DNA of 19,396 bases from CAYMDD01 sp964409675 (GTDB taxonomy: Bacteria > Pseudomonadota > Alphaproteobacteria > Rickettsiales > SXRF01): contig CAYPEF010000027.1 in assembly GCA_964409675.1 (NCBI GenBank), positions 1 through 19,396 on the forward strand, read 5' to 3'. The notes below the pieces were generated by a model, which was not told where the DNA came from, ran no database searches, and saw nothing but the letters and a program-made list of their open reading frames with translations. Shown here one piece after another: positions 7,032-14,428 of this stretch (position 1 is its first letter; each line of letters opens with the position of its first letter). The translations under genes were made by a program, and so were the position numbers.

Positions 7032-7534
7032 TCAAGTATTTCCGGCGCGATGAAGGTGACAGTGCGGGTTTCTTCGTTCACTTCGGGAAAGAGCGTGTCC
7101 TGAAAAGGAAACATTTCCGTTTCGCCGTTTTCGTATTCGATCTCCAGAATGTCGCCGGCGCCGTAATTATGTATGGCTTTCACGGTGCCGACGAAACTTT
7201 CGTTTTCGTTGCGCACCGCCATGCCCTCCAGGCTGGAATAATAATATTCGCCCTTATCCGGCGGCGGCAGCGTGTCCGCATCCGTGTAAAGGCTGGTATT
7301 TTTTAGGGATTCAGCGGCGTTGCGGTCGGCAATGCCTTCGATGGCGGCGATGAGCTGGTCTTTGGCACCATGGCCGGTGATGCGTAAATGAAACACGCGC
7401 GCGCCTGTGGCATCGGTCAGCGGGCTGTAGCGCAGCAGGTCATCGGGATGTTCGGTAAAACTGCGAAGCTTGACTTCGCCGCGCACGCCATGCGCGGACG
7501 TAATGCGGCCAATTTCAACCTTGCGGGCGCTTAT
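7028..7534 (-). CDS. rimM: Ribosome maturation factor RimM, apparent ATA start
   Basis: This 30S maturation factor binds ribosomal protein S19 and aids late assembly of the 30S head. The conserved N-terminus is visible in frame: KVEIGRITSAHGVRGEVKL, followed by the RimM barrel and a C-terminal PRC-barrel (YYYSSLEGMAVRN, then GTVKAIHNYGAGDILEIEY). The only ordinary start codon in frame is the GTG at 7486, which would begin at VRGEVKL and remove the first strand and the G-R-I-x-x-x-H-G motif. No ATG, GTG or TTG occurs further upstream in this frame back to at least 7670. The best candidate is an ATA at 7532-7534. It overlaps the rpsP stop as ATAA and has GAGG seven bases upstream, giving 168 residues, close to the usual length. 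The protein identity is secure; the start is an inference. If ATA is not used, the annotation shrinks to 7028-7486. Confidence 0.85.
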   Translation of the reverse strand: MSARKVEIGRITSAHGVRGEVKLRSFTEHPDDLLRYSPLTDATGARVFHLRITGHGAKDQLIAAIEGIADRNAAESLKNTSLYTDADTLPPPDKGEYYYSSLEGMAVRNENESFVGTVKAIHNYGAGDILEIEYENGETEMFPFQDTLFPEVNEETRTVTFIAPEILE

Positions 7535-7848
7535 GCGCTGGCCTCGGCTTTGATTTCCTTGCGGGGGCGACGGGCGGCGCGCTGCGCGGGCGCTTCCTTG
7601 ATCAGTCCGGCACGGTGCAGGAAATGATGAACGCGGGGAGAAGGCTGCGCGCCGACGCTGAGCCAGTATTTGGCGCGCTCATTGTCCAGCACCAGGCGGT
7701 TGGCGTCTTCATGGGCCAGGAGCGGGTTATAAGTGCCGATTTTCTCAATAAAATCGCCGTCGCGCGGGTTGCGGGAATTGGTGACTACGATACGGTAGAA
7801 GGGGCGTTTCTTGGCGCCACCGCGGGCGAGACGGATTTTAGTGGACAT
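7531..7848 (-). CDS. rpsP: 30S ribosomal protein S16
   Basis: A 105-residue protein starting MSTKIRLARGGAKKRPFYRI, the standard S16 start, followed by VVTNSRNPRDGDFIEKIGTYNPL and a C-terminal LSVGAQPSPRVHHFLHRAGL. It binds 16S rRNA early in 30S assembly. The basic, Ala-rich tail (QRAARRPRKEIKAEASA) is an extension typical of alphaproteobacterial S16. The ATG at 7848 matches the family; an upstream start at 7860 would add four residues. It is the first gene of a transcript with rimM, whose start overlaps its TAA. The usual ffh upstream and trmD-rplS downstream are not here. Confidence 0.97.
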   Translation of the reverse strand: MSTKIRLARGGAKKRPFYRIVVTNSRNPRDGDFIEKIGTYNPLLAHEDANRLVLDNERAKYWLSVGAQPSPRVHHFLHRAGLIKEAPAQRAARRPRKEIKAEASA

Positions 7849-7887
7849 AAATGCTTGCAATTCTTTGTTAAATTAATGCGAACCGGC

Positions 7888-7916
7888 TATGTAGCGCGAA
7901 GCGGCGGGAATGTAAA
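7888..7916 (-). promoter_or_regulatory. Predicted promoter of rpsP-rimM
   Basis: On the minus strand a -35-like TTTACA (7911-7916) and a -10-like TACATA (7888-7893) are separated by 17 bases, about 40 bases upstream of the rpsP start. The -35 fits the sigma-70 consensus well and the -10 only moderately. Confidence 0.4.
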
Positions 7917-7954
7917 GGGGAAAATAATAGAATGCTATCCTTTTAAGGCATGCA

Positions 7955-8374
7955 TTACCACCGGGTAGTTCGAGCAGATTCAGACATGCCCATTTGCTTA
8001 ATGACAGATCCTATTTCCTCTTCCATATGCGCTATCTGGCTTGTTAAATCAATGGGTTGAATATCGGGGGCAATACGGGCAGCCAAGCTGGTTAAAAATG
8101 CACGGGTGCTCTCTAACTGCCCATCCGTATTAGCTGTTTGTGAGAGGCCTGCACGGTAATTGACCATATAAGCAACTCCATCGGCAATTGTTTTGTCGCG
8201 TCCGGGAGTCTGCATATATTGAGCTACTTCTTGTCCAAAACCGCCACCGGGTGCACCATTTTGGCATAGGTGACGGTCAATGGTGACCGAGTAGAGGCGG
8301 GGATCTATGCCATTTTTAGATGGTAGATTCTTATAGTTTTTTACTATTTCGCAAATAGGCAGGCGTAAGCTCAT
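7955..8374 (-). CDS. Hypothetical protein, 139 residues
   Basis: I do not recognise this protein. It starts MSLRLPICEIVKNYKNLPSKNG and contains a Gly-rich stretch (NGAPGGGFGQEVAQYMQTPGRD). The C-terminal half is predicted helical (STRAFLTSLAARIA, then SQIAHMEEEIGSVIKQMGM). There is no signal peptide or membrane segment, so it should be cytoplasmic. Codon use is more AT-rich than in neighbouring rnhA or parC, which suggests a recent or fast-evolving gene. A good sigma-70 promoter lies directly upstream, so it is probably expressed on its own. It ends 106 bases upstream of rpsP on the same strand. Confidence 0.65.
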   Translation of the reverse strand: MSLRLPICEIVKNYKNLPSKNGIDPRLYSVTIDRHLCQNGAPGGGFGQEVAQYMQTPGRDKTIADGVAYMVNYRAGLSQTANTDGQLESTRAFLTSLAARIAPDIQPIDLTSQIAHMEEEIGSVIKQMGMSESARTTRW

Positions 8375-8406
8375 ATATTCATCACGTTAAATTTATAATA
8401 TATATT

Positions 8407-8434
8407 AATATATTGGATGTGATATGCTTGTCAA
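8407..8434 (-). promoter_or_regulatory. Predicted sigma-70 promoter of the 139-residue hypothetical gene
   Basis: On the minus strand there is a perfect -35 TTGACA (8429-8434), a 16-base spacer, and a -10 TATATT (8407-8412) in a very AT-rich tract, about 33 bases upstream of the ATG at 8374. It is the closest match to consensus found in the window. Confidence 0.6.
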
Positions 8435-8453
8435 TTCATTATGTGTTAAAGAT

Positions 8454-8891
8454 TTAAAAGGTAAGGGAAATAAGCCCCTCCCGTGCCAGTGCGTCGGCCC
8501 GCTCATTCTCGGGATGACCACTATGCCCTTTCACCCAATGCCAGTTGATACGGTGGGGAAGGGCGGCTTCTTCAAGCAGCATCCATAAATCTTGGTTTTT
8601 CACCGGTTTTTTGTCAGCGGTTTTCCAGGCGCGAATTTTCCATTGCGGCAGCCAGGTGGTGATGCCGTGGCGGAGGTAGTTGCTATCCGTATATAACTCC
8701 ACTTCGCAGGGAGATTTGAGCGTTTGCAGGGCGGCGATAGCCCCCATCAGTTCCATGCGGTTATTGGTGGTGAGCTTCTCGCCGCCGCTGATTTCCTTGC
8801 GTGCGCTGCCGCACATCAATATGGCGCCGTACCCACCCGGGCCGGGATTGCCGGAGCAGGCGCCGTCGGTATAGATGGTGACTTTCTTCAT
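8454..8891 (-). CDS. rnhA: Ribonuclease HI
   Basis: A 145-residue enzyme that degrades the RNA strand of RNA-DNA hybrids, removing R-loops and primers. All catalytic residues are visible: Asp9 in IYTDGACSGNPGPGGYG, Glu47 in NNRMELMGA, Asp69 in LYTDSNYL, His123 in WVKGHSGHPENERADALA, and Asp133 in the same segment. Each is one residue earlier than in the E. coli enzyme. The basic handle segment (WLPQWKIRAWKTADKKPVKN) is present. Length is normal and the ATG at 8891 matches the family start. It stands between two unrecognised genes. No clear ribosome-binding site precedes the start; the bases there read CCCTCCC. Confidence 0.97.
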   Translation of the reverse strand: MKKVTIYTDGACSGNPGPGGYGAILMCGSARKEISGGEKLTTNNRMELMGAIAALQTLKSPCEVELYTDSNYLRHGITTWLPQWKIRAWKTADKKPVKNQDLWMLLEEAALPHRINWHWVKGHSGHPENERADALAREGLISLTF

Positions 8892-9018
8892 GGGAGGGAA
8901 CGTATTCTCTATATGGATTTTCTTTTAGTGATCATACAATGCCATGCGATTCAACTGGAATCACCGCAAGCGTTGCATTAATTTGCCAATTAAGGATTCA
9001 TTGTAATAGAGGCAAGCC

Positions 9019-9570
9019 ATGGGCTTATTAAGGAAATGTTTTTTGATGGATCAGGAGCTGGCGACATACACCGCTTGCGCGCGCGAAATGCATATGCTTG
9101 CCAGGAGCCCTGACATTAATTTTCCATCTCGCGTGTTGGAACTGACTGAAGAAGCTTATGTCAATGCTGGTGCGGCGCATGCCGTTTTTAGGAAAGCCGT
9201 TCCTGAAAAAGTATGGCGTGAAGAAGATAAGCCATCAGACGTAAATATAGAAATATCTGAGCCGGGTGCGAAGTTGAAGCTGCATCAGGCAAAGGCGTAT
9301 CTAAAGCGTCTTGATCAGGCTATAACTGAAATAAAGAAAGCAACAACTCAGGACGCCTTGGTTCAATTTGGCAGTGATTATCAAAACAAACCGACAGTGA
9401 ATTGGGCGCTTGATGTAGCCATGCGTGAGCTGGAGGCTCCGCCCGATACCCTCTTTCCCATGCAACGGCTGGATAATATTGTTGGCCGCTTTGGTCGCAT
9501 TGATACCGTTATCAGCAATATTGATAATGCTATCGGCACTGCAGCTTCGCGCGTGATGAGGGCAGGATAA
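9019..9570 (+). CDS. Hypothetical helical protein upstream of ratA-like gene
   Basis: An unrecognised 183-residue protein. The ATG at 9019 is preceded by AGAGG six bases upstream, which supports this start; an ATG ten codons further in (MDQELATYTACAREMH) is an alternative. The chain is mostly charged and helical (KLKLHQAKAYLKRLDQAITEIKKA; NIVGRFGRIDTVISNIDNAIGTAASRVM), with no membrane segment. The part from about residue 95 resembles a small four-helix domain, but I cannot assign a family. Its stop is followed after one base by the START-domain gene, so the two are tightly coupled in one transcript. Whether they are functionally linked is unknown. Confidence 0.7.
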   Translation: MGLLRKCFLMDQELATYTACAREMHMLARSPDINFPSRVLELTEEAYVNAGAAHAVFRKAVPEKVWREEDKPSDVNIEISEPGAKLKLHQAKAYLKRLDQAITEIKKATTQDALVQFGSDYQNKPTVNWALDVAMRELEAPPDTLFPMQRLDNIVGRFGRIDTVISNIDNAIGTAASRVMRAG

Positions 9571-9571
9571 T

Positions 9572-10030
9572 ATGCCCTCCCACGCTGAGCAGCAATTCTC
9601 TCCTTACTCTCCAAAGCAGCTTTTCGATCTGGTGGCGGACATCGAGCGCTACCCCGAATTCCTGCCCTGGTGCCGCGCGGTGCGGGTGCTGGAGCGTGGT
9701 GAGAATGAAATGCTCGGTGAGCTGATGGTATGCTTCAAGCATATCTGCGAAAGTTATACCTCGCGCATAGAGCTTGATGCGCCGAAGGATGGCCATACCG
9801 GCAGCATCCATGTGAACATGGTGAAAGGCCCGTTTGAGTATCTGCGCAATGAATGGGGATTCACGCCGTTGCCTGAAGGCGGCACCCGCATCGATTTTTT
9901 TGTCGATTTCAAGTTCCGCTCAAAAATGCTGGATATGATGCTGGGCGGATTTTTTGGTAAAGCGGTGGAGAAAATGGGGCAGGCGTTTAAGGAGCGTGCC
10001 GAACAGCTGTACGGCGCACAGTCGAGCTAG
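9572..10030 (+). CDS. RatA/COQ10 family START-like protein
   Basis: A 152-residue protein of the polyketide-cyclase/START fold. The diagnostic segment is YSPKQLFDLVADIERYPEFLPWCRAVRV at residues about 12-39, followed by CFKHICESYTSRIELDAP and a C-terminal helix, GGFFGKAVEKMGQAFKERA. Members include yeast COQ10, which binds ubiquinone and supports its use in respiration, and E. coli RatA, described as blocking 70S ribosome association. In alphaproteobacteria the COQ10-like lipid-binding role seems more likely, but the sequence does not decide. There is no partner antitoxin of the RatB type; the upstream coupled gene is unrelated to it. The TAG overlaps the convergent dctA stop in CTAG. Confidence 0.9.
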   Translation: MPSHAEQQFSPYSPKQLFDLVADIERYPEFLPWCRAVRVLERGENEMLGELMVCFKHICESYTSRIELDAPKDGHTGSIHVNMVKGPFEYLRNEWGFTPLPEGGTRIDFFVDFKFRSKMLDMMLGGFFGKAVEKMGQAFKERAEQLYGAQSS

Positions 10031-11265
10031 CCGACCAGCTCCCGCACCCGCGCTTCATCCATGGCGTTTTCCCAGCGCGAAACCACCAGCGTTGCCACCG
10101 CATTGCCGATGAAGTTAACGATGGCGCGGGCTTCCGACATGAAGCGGTCAATTCCCAGAATCAGCGCCAATCCTTCCACCGGGATATGGCCGACGGTGGA
10201 AAGGCTTGCCGCCAGCACCACGAAACCGCTGCCGGTCACGCCGGCTGCGCCTTTGGAGGTCAGCAGCAATACGCCGAGCAGCGCCAGTTCCTGCCCGAGG
10301 GAAAGATGCGTATTGGTGGCCTGCGCAATGAAAAGCGCAGCCATGGTCAGGTAAATGCAGGTGCCGTCGAGATTGAAGGAATAGCCGGTGGGCACCACCA
10401 TGCCGACCACCGAGCGCGAGCAGCCGAGCTGCTGCATTTTTTCAATCAGCCGGGGAAGCCCGGCTTCGGAGGATGATGTGCCAAGCACAATCAGCAATTC
10501 CTCGCGCAGGTAGGATAGAAGTTTCCACAGTCTGTAGCCCAGCAGCCGCATGATGCCGCCAAGCACGATGGCAACGAACAGCAGTCCGGTCAGGTAAAAA
10601 AGCCCCATCAAATGCAATAATGGCGTAAGCGCATGCAAGCCGTACTTGCCGACCGTATAGCTCATGGCGCCGAAAGCGCCGATGGGCGCCAGCCTGACGA
10701 TAAAGCCGATAATGCGGAACAACACATCCGATAATTGCTGGATAATTCCGAGCAGGCCGAATCCCTTGTTGCCCAGCGAAAGTATGCCGAATGCGAACAG
10801 CAGAGAAATTAGCAGGATTTGCAGCATATCGCCTTTAACAAACGCATCCGCTATGGAAGTGGGGATGATATGCAGAAAGAAGGCTTCTACCGAATCCTGC
10901 TCATGCGCCGCCTGCGCATATTGCTCGATGGCTTTGGCATCCAGCGATTCGGGTGCGATATTCATGCCTGCGCCGGGCTGCGCGATATGCATGACGGCAA
11001 GGCCGATGATAAGCGCAAATGTAGTTAGCACTTCAAAATAGAGCACCGCCTTGATTCCCACCCGCCCGGCGTTTTTCATGTTACGCATGCCGGCAATGCC
11101 CGTGACGATGGTGCAGAAGATCACCGGCGCGATCAGCATCTTGATCAGCTTGATAAAGCCGTCACCCAGCGGTTTCATCTGCACGGCCACATCCGGAGCA
11201 AGCCAGCCCATAAGAATGCCGGAGATTATCGCCAAGATAACCCAGAAATAGAGCGACCTGAACAT
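10027..11265 (-). CDS. dctA: C4-dicarboxylate transport protein DctA (DAACS family)
   Basis: A 412-residue cation symporter of the inner membrane that imports succinate, fumarate, malate and related acids. Family signatures are all visible: the reentrant-loop motif LGTSSSEAGLPRL at about 261-273, the substrate-site VVPTGYSFNLDGTCIYL at about 290-306, the second reentrant loop LLTSKGAAGVTGSGFVVLAA at about 334-353, and LGIDRFMSEARAIVNFIGNAVAT at about 370-392. Many hydrophobic segments fit eight transmembrane helices and two hairpins. The pattern matches DctA better than glutamate transporter GltP. The start MFRSLYFWVILAIISGILMG is typical. No dctBD two-component genes are nearby. No clear Shine-Dalgarno sequence precedes the ATG. 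Confidence 0.95.
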   Translation of the reverse strand: MFRSLYFWVILAIISGILMGWLAPDVAVQMKPLGDGFIKLIKMLIAPVIFCTIVTGIAGMRNMKNAGRVGIKAVLYFEVLTTFALIIGLAVMHIAQPGAGMNIAPESLDAKAIEQYAQAAHEQDSVEAFFLHIIPTSIADAFVKGDMLQILLISLLFAFGILSLGNKGFGLLGIIQQLSDVLFRIIGFIVRLAPIGAFGAMSYTVGKYGLHALTPLLHLMGLFYLTGLLFVAIVLGGIMRLLGYRLWKLLSYLREELLIVLGTSSSEAGLPRLIEKMQQLGCSRSVVGMVVPTGYSFNLDGTCIYLTMAALFIAQATNTHLSLGQELALLGVLLLTSKGAAGVTGSGFVVLAASLSTVGHIPVEGLALILGIDRFMSEARAIVNFIGNAVATLVVSRWENAMDEARVRELVG

Positions 11266-11592
11266 TATACTACATGGTGGTTAAATTTCATGCATCACTG
11301 CAACAAAACAACGCTTGCCGCAAGGTTTATCTACAAGAGTCAGCTATAGTAATAATAACAGCATATGGCGCAAAATATATGAAGGTGACATTCACCGGAA
11401 TGCTCCCGCTTCGGTGGATTTATGGCCGGTTTATACTTCAAGCTTCCCTTCTTATTGCTTGCTTAGAAGAATTATAAAAGAATGAATATGCAATTTTGGC
11501 GCCTATATCGTGCAATGCCACACTAACAGCCAGCTCCCGAAAAAAATCAAACAATAAAGAAAAAGCGGAGGTATATTAAAAGGGGATTAATC
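11266..11592. other. Intergenic region between divergent dctA and 11593 gene
   Basis: A 327-base region that is AT-rich in its second half. It should hold the promoters of dctA (minus) and of the gene at 11593 (plus), but no well-matched -35/-10 pair was found for either. A GCGGAGG sequence and an AAGGGG directly before 11593 provide the ribosome-binding site. A weak open frame (11274-11477) is not convincing as a gene. Nothing else is recognisable. Confidence 0.5.
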
Positions 11593-11952
11593 ATGCAGCT
11601 TTATAAGGCCAATGCGGACTCAAAACGCGCCGCTCCGTTATTCTCGCTTATGTTCCGCCGCTATCCGTCGGCTATGTTTCGCAGTTGGGTGGGAGAAATT
11701 GAACAGCATATCCAGAAAATGAAATTACAGCTGGGCCAGTGCCCGGCGCAGATGGAAAACCGCTTCCAAGAGCTTGAGGCGCAATTTACGGTGGCACGTG
11801 AAGCCGCGTATCATTGCTGCGATGAGATTGATGAAGCATCCGACAAGGAGCGCAAGCTCGCAATGCGCCATATGTCCCGCTTAATGTGGGTAATGAGCGA
11901 GCTGCATGACGAATGCTCCCGCATGATGGGGTGCAAGCAGGTATTTAATTAA
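11593..11952 (+). CDS. Hypothetical helical protein, 119 residues
   Basis: An unrecognised 119-residue protein. The start is well supported by AAGGGG about eight bases before the ATG. The sequence is mostly amphipathic helix with Gln, Glu and Met (EIEQHIQKMKLQLGQCPAQMENRFQELEAQF), then a Cys/His-containing helical end (HCCDEIDEASDKERK; LHDECSRMMGCKQVF). The five Cys residues could suggest metal binding, but no standard zinc-finger spacing is seen. No signal peptide. It is followed by a strong hairpin at 11981-12004, which fits a monocistronic transcript. Function unknown. Confidence 0.65.
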   Translation: MQLYKANADSKRAAPLFSLMFRRYPSAMFRSWVGEIEQHIQKMKLQLGQCPAQMENRFQELEAQFTVAREAAYHCCDEIDEASDKERKLAMRHMSRLMWVMSELHDECSRMMGCKQVFN

Positions 11953-11980
11953 TGCAAAGTATTTCAGCCGCCGGATTATG

Positions 11981-12004
11981 ATAGCGTAAGCTTTCTTACG
12001 CTAT
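11981..12004. terminator. Bidirectional terminator hairpin over the kinase stop codon
   Basis: Perfect 10-base arms, ATAGCGTAAG and CTTACGCTAT, flank a CTTT loop. The element lies 28 bases after the 11593 gene and includes the stop codon of the convergent histidine kinase (11996-11998). On the plus strand it is followed by TAGTTCTTTT, a moderate T-rich tail, so termination of the plus-strand gene is most likely; the minus-strand side lacks a T-run. Confidence 0.6.
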
Positions 12005-14377
12005 TAGTTCTTTTGCTTCATCCGTGAGGAGTAGCTTATCCAGTTTTATCTTGAGCTGCTCCGCATGGAATGGCTTGGAGATATAGTCGTCCATGCCGGC
12101 TTCGATGCATTTGTCGCGGTCTCCGGTGAGGGCATGGGCCGTGACGCCGATAATGGGCATATGCGGCAGGTTAAATTCCTTTTCCTCTTCCCGGATCAGG
12201 CGTGTGGCGGTATAGCCATCCATTTCAGGCATTTGCACATCCATCAGCACGGCGGCATAATGCCGGCGGGACTGACGCAGTAGCTGAAGCCCTTCAATGC
12301 CATTGCGTGCAATGTCGCAGCTGTAGCCCAGATGTTCGATTAAATGTTGCGCTACAAGAATGTTAGAGGAATTGTCTTCTACCAGCAGCAGCCGGTTCTG
12401 CGCCGGTATATATAAGCTTCTGGTGGTAGTGGGTTCGCGCGGGGACGGCGGTAAGGCATATAGCTGATGCTGCGCAATTTCCAGCGGCAGGTGAAGCGTG
12501 AATTCCGCGCCTTCATCCGGTACGCTGTTGACGGTAATGCTGCCGTTCATGATCTCTGCCAGGTTTTTGCTGATGGCCAGTCCCAGCCCCGTGCCGCCGT
12601 ACTGGCGCGTGACGGAAGTGTCGGCCTGGGCGAATTTATCGAAAATGCTTTCCTGCATATGCTGCGGGATGCCGATGCCGCTGTCCTGGACGCTGACATG
12701 AATATAGCGGTGTTGCGGCATTGAGCAGGGAGAATGCGTGATCTGGATTTTTACGCCGCCATTATGCGTGAATTTAATCGCATTGCTGAAAAGGTTCATC
12801 AGAATCTGGCGGATACGCTGGGGATCGCCGAGGAAGAAAGTTTCGCCTGCATTGTCCGGCAGCAGGGTAAGCTCAATATTTTTTTCACTGGCGCGGATGC
12901 GGCACACGCTGATCAGGTCGTCAATCAGCTCGCGCAGGTTAAAGGGGATATGCTCAAGGTCAATGGAGTTGCTCTCAATTTTGGCAATATCAAGCAGATC
13001 ATTGATCAATGCCAGCAGGGATTGCGCGCTGAGTTTCAGGGTTTTGATGTATTCGCGCTGATTGTCGGTTAAGGGACGGCTGTGATCCAGAATTTCCGCC
13101 AGCCCTACCACTGCGTTCATCGGGGTGCGGATTTCATGGCTCATATTGGCAAGGAACTCAGATTTGGCGATGCTTGCGTCCTGCGCCGCCTTCAGGCTGT
13201 TATGCGCCAGCTCTTCCGCCACCTTGCGGTCGGTTATGTCCTGCATCAGGCCCGTCATGCCGATAACCGTGTGCCCTGCGTTATAGAGGCACTGGCCGCG
13301 CACCGATACCCAGCATTGTTTTCCGTCCAGGCGGTTGATGCGGTATTCCACCTGATAATCCGCTACATTCTGCACGGCATGGTGGAAAGCAGCCACTGCT
13401 CTGATGCGGTCTTCTTCAGGAAGCATGATAAGAAGTTCCTCGCGGGTGAGCGAGGCATCAGGGGGGAGGCTGAAGATTTCCTTGGAGCGTTCCGAGAGCG
13501 CAACCACATCCGTAGCGGCGTCCCATTTCCAACTGCCCATGCCTGATGCCTTTAGCGCAAAGCGCAGGTAGGATTCGTTTTCCTCAATTTTGTTCCGCGC
13601 AAGCATCTGCTCATGCACATCCATGCAGGCGCCGGAATAGCCGGCGAAGCTGCCGTCTTCGGCAAAGCGTGGCTCGCCCAGGCAATTAAACCAGATGTAA
13701 TTACCGTCATGGCGGCGCAAGCGGAACTGTGCTTTGAAAGCGGTGCGTTGGCCAAAAGCGCTGGTGTAGGTTTTACGGAACTGGTGTGCATCATCCGGAT
13801 GGATGCCTTCAGTCCAGCCGTTGCCGATTTCCTGGTGCATCGCCCGGCCGGTGAATTGCAACCAGCTGCGGTTGAAAAAGACGAAATGCCTGTCTATATC
13901 CGACATCCATAGCAGTGCAGGCACCGTATCGGCCATGGACCGGAAGCGCTTTTCCACGATGCGCTCGGACGCTATTTTCTCCAGCTCTTTCTGCGCAGTG
14001 ATGTCACGGATAACGCCAACCAGCACTTTCTCACCGTTTTCATTCTGAAAAAGCGCTTTTTTGGTGGAGATAATATGCCGCTTTCCGGCTTGATCGGTCA
14101 GGTATTCCTCGCTGATAACCGGTTGGCCGGTGCTGAACACCTGATTGTCTTTTTCCCAGAAAATATCCGCTTCTTCCTTCGAGAAAAAATCATAGTCGCT
14201 TTTTCCGATGAAACGGTGTGGCGGCCCGCCCATCAGTTCCCAAAATGCTTTATTCCCGTCGATCCAGCGGTGCTTGGAATCCTTAACGAAAATAGGGTCG
14301 GCGATATTGTTCAGCATGTCCCGCAGATATCGGTACGCTGAATCTTTCAGTATGTCCGTATCAAGGATCAGCGACAT
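11996..14377 (-). CDS. Soluble PAS-domain hybrid sensor histidine kinase
   Basis: A 793-residue signalling protein. Domains in order: PAS at about 15-130 (ADPIFVKDSKHRWIDGNKAFWELMG), PAS/PAC at about 145-257 (WMSDIDRHFVFFNRSWLQFTG), PAS/PAC at about 268-385, HisKA at about 404-470 with phospho-acceptor His414 in FLANMSHEIRTPMNAVVG, HATPase at about 515-632 with Asn532 (NAIKF), DSGIGIP and GGTGLGLAISK, and a receiver domain at about 661-783 with phospho-acceptor Asp713 in LMDVQMPEMDG and Lys768 in ISKPF. There are no transmembrane segments, so it senses a cytoplasmic signal; no heme or flavin signature is clear. It lacks an Hpt domain and has no response regulator beside it, so phosphate presumably passes to a distant Hpt protein. 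Start at ATG 14377. It has its own predicted promoter. Confidence 0.95.
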   Translation of the reverse strand: MSLILDTDILKDSAYRYLRDMLNNIADPIFVKDSKHRWIDGNKAFWELMGGPPHRFIGKSDYDFFSKEEADIFWEKDNQVFSTGQPVISEEYLTDQAGKRHIISTKKALFQNENGEKVLVGVIRDITAQKELEKIASERIVEKRFRSMADTVPALLWMSDIDRHFVFFNRSWLQFTGRAMHQEIGNGWTEGIHPDDAHQFRKTYTSAFGQRTAFKAQFRLRRHDGNYIWFNCLGEPRFAEDGSFAGYSGACMDVHEQMLARNKIEENESYLRFALKASGMGSWKWDAATDVVALSERSKEIFSLPPDASLTREELLIMLPEEDRIRAVAAFHHAVQNVADYQVEYRINRLDGKQCWVSVRGQCLYNAGHTVIGMTGLMQDITDRKVAEELAHNSLKAAQDASIAKSEFLANMSHEIRTPMNAVVGLAEILDHSRPLTDNQREYIKTLKLSAQSLLALINDLLDIAKIESNSIDLEHIPFNLRELIDDLISVCRIRASEKNIELTLLPDNAGETFFLGDPQRIRQILMNLFSNAIKFTHNGGVKIQITHSPCSMPQHRYIHVSVQDSGIGIPQHMQESIFDKFAQADTSVTRQYGGTGLGLAISKNLAEIMNGSITVNSVPDEGAEFTLHLPLEIAQHQLYALPPSPREPTTTRSLYIPAQNRLLLVEDNSSNILVAQHLIEHLGYSCDIARNGIEGLQLLRQSRRHYAAVLMDVQMPEMDGYTATRLIREEEKEFNLPHMPIIGVTAHALTGDRDKCIEAGMDDYISKPFHAEQLKIKLDKLLLTDEAKELIA

Positions 14378-14428
14378 AACGCTGCCAGCTTTCTATGCGA
14401 GGATGAATGCGCTATTATTAAGCTTAGG

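Noticed and set aside
9572..10030. Reading the gene pair 9019-10030 as a RatA-type toxin-antitoxin module
   Set aside because: The START-domain protein fits COQ10-like lipid binding equally well, and the upstream protein does not resemble RatB or a known antitoxin.
11274..11477. Plus-strand open frame of 67 codons upstream of the 11593 gene
   Set aside because: No ribosome-binding site and no recognisable motif. It lies in a divergent promoter region. An internal 32-codon start at 11379 is hydrophobic but equally unsupported.
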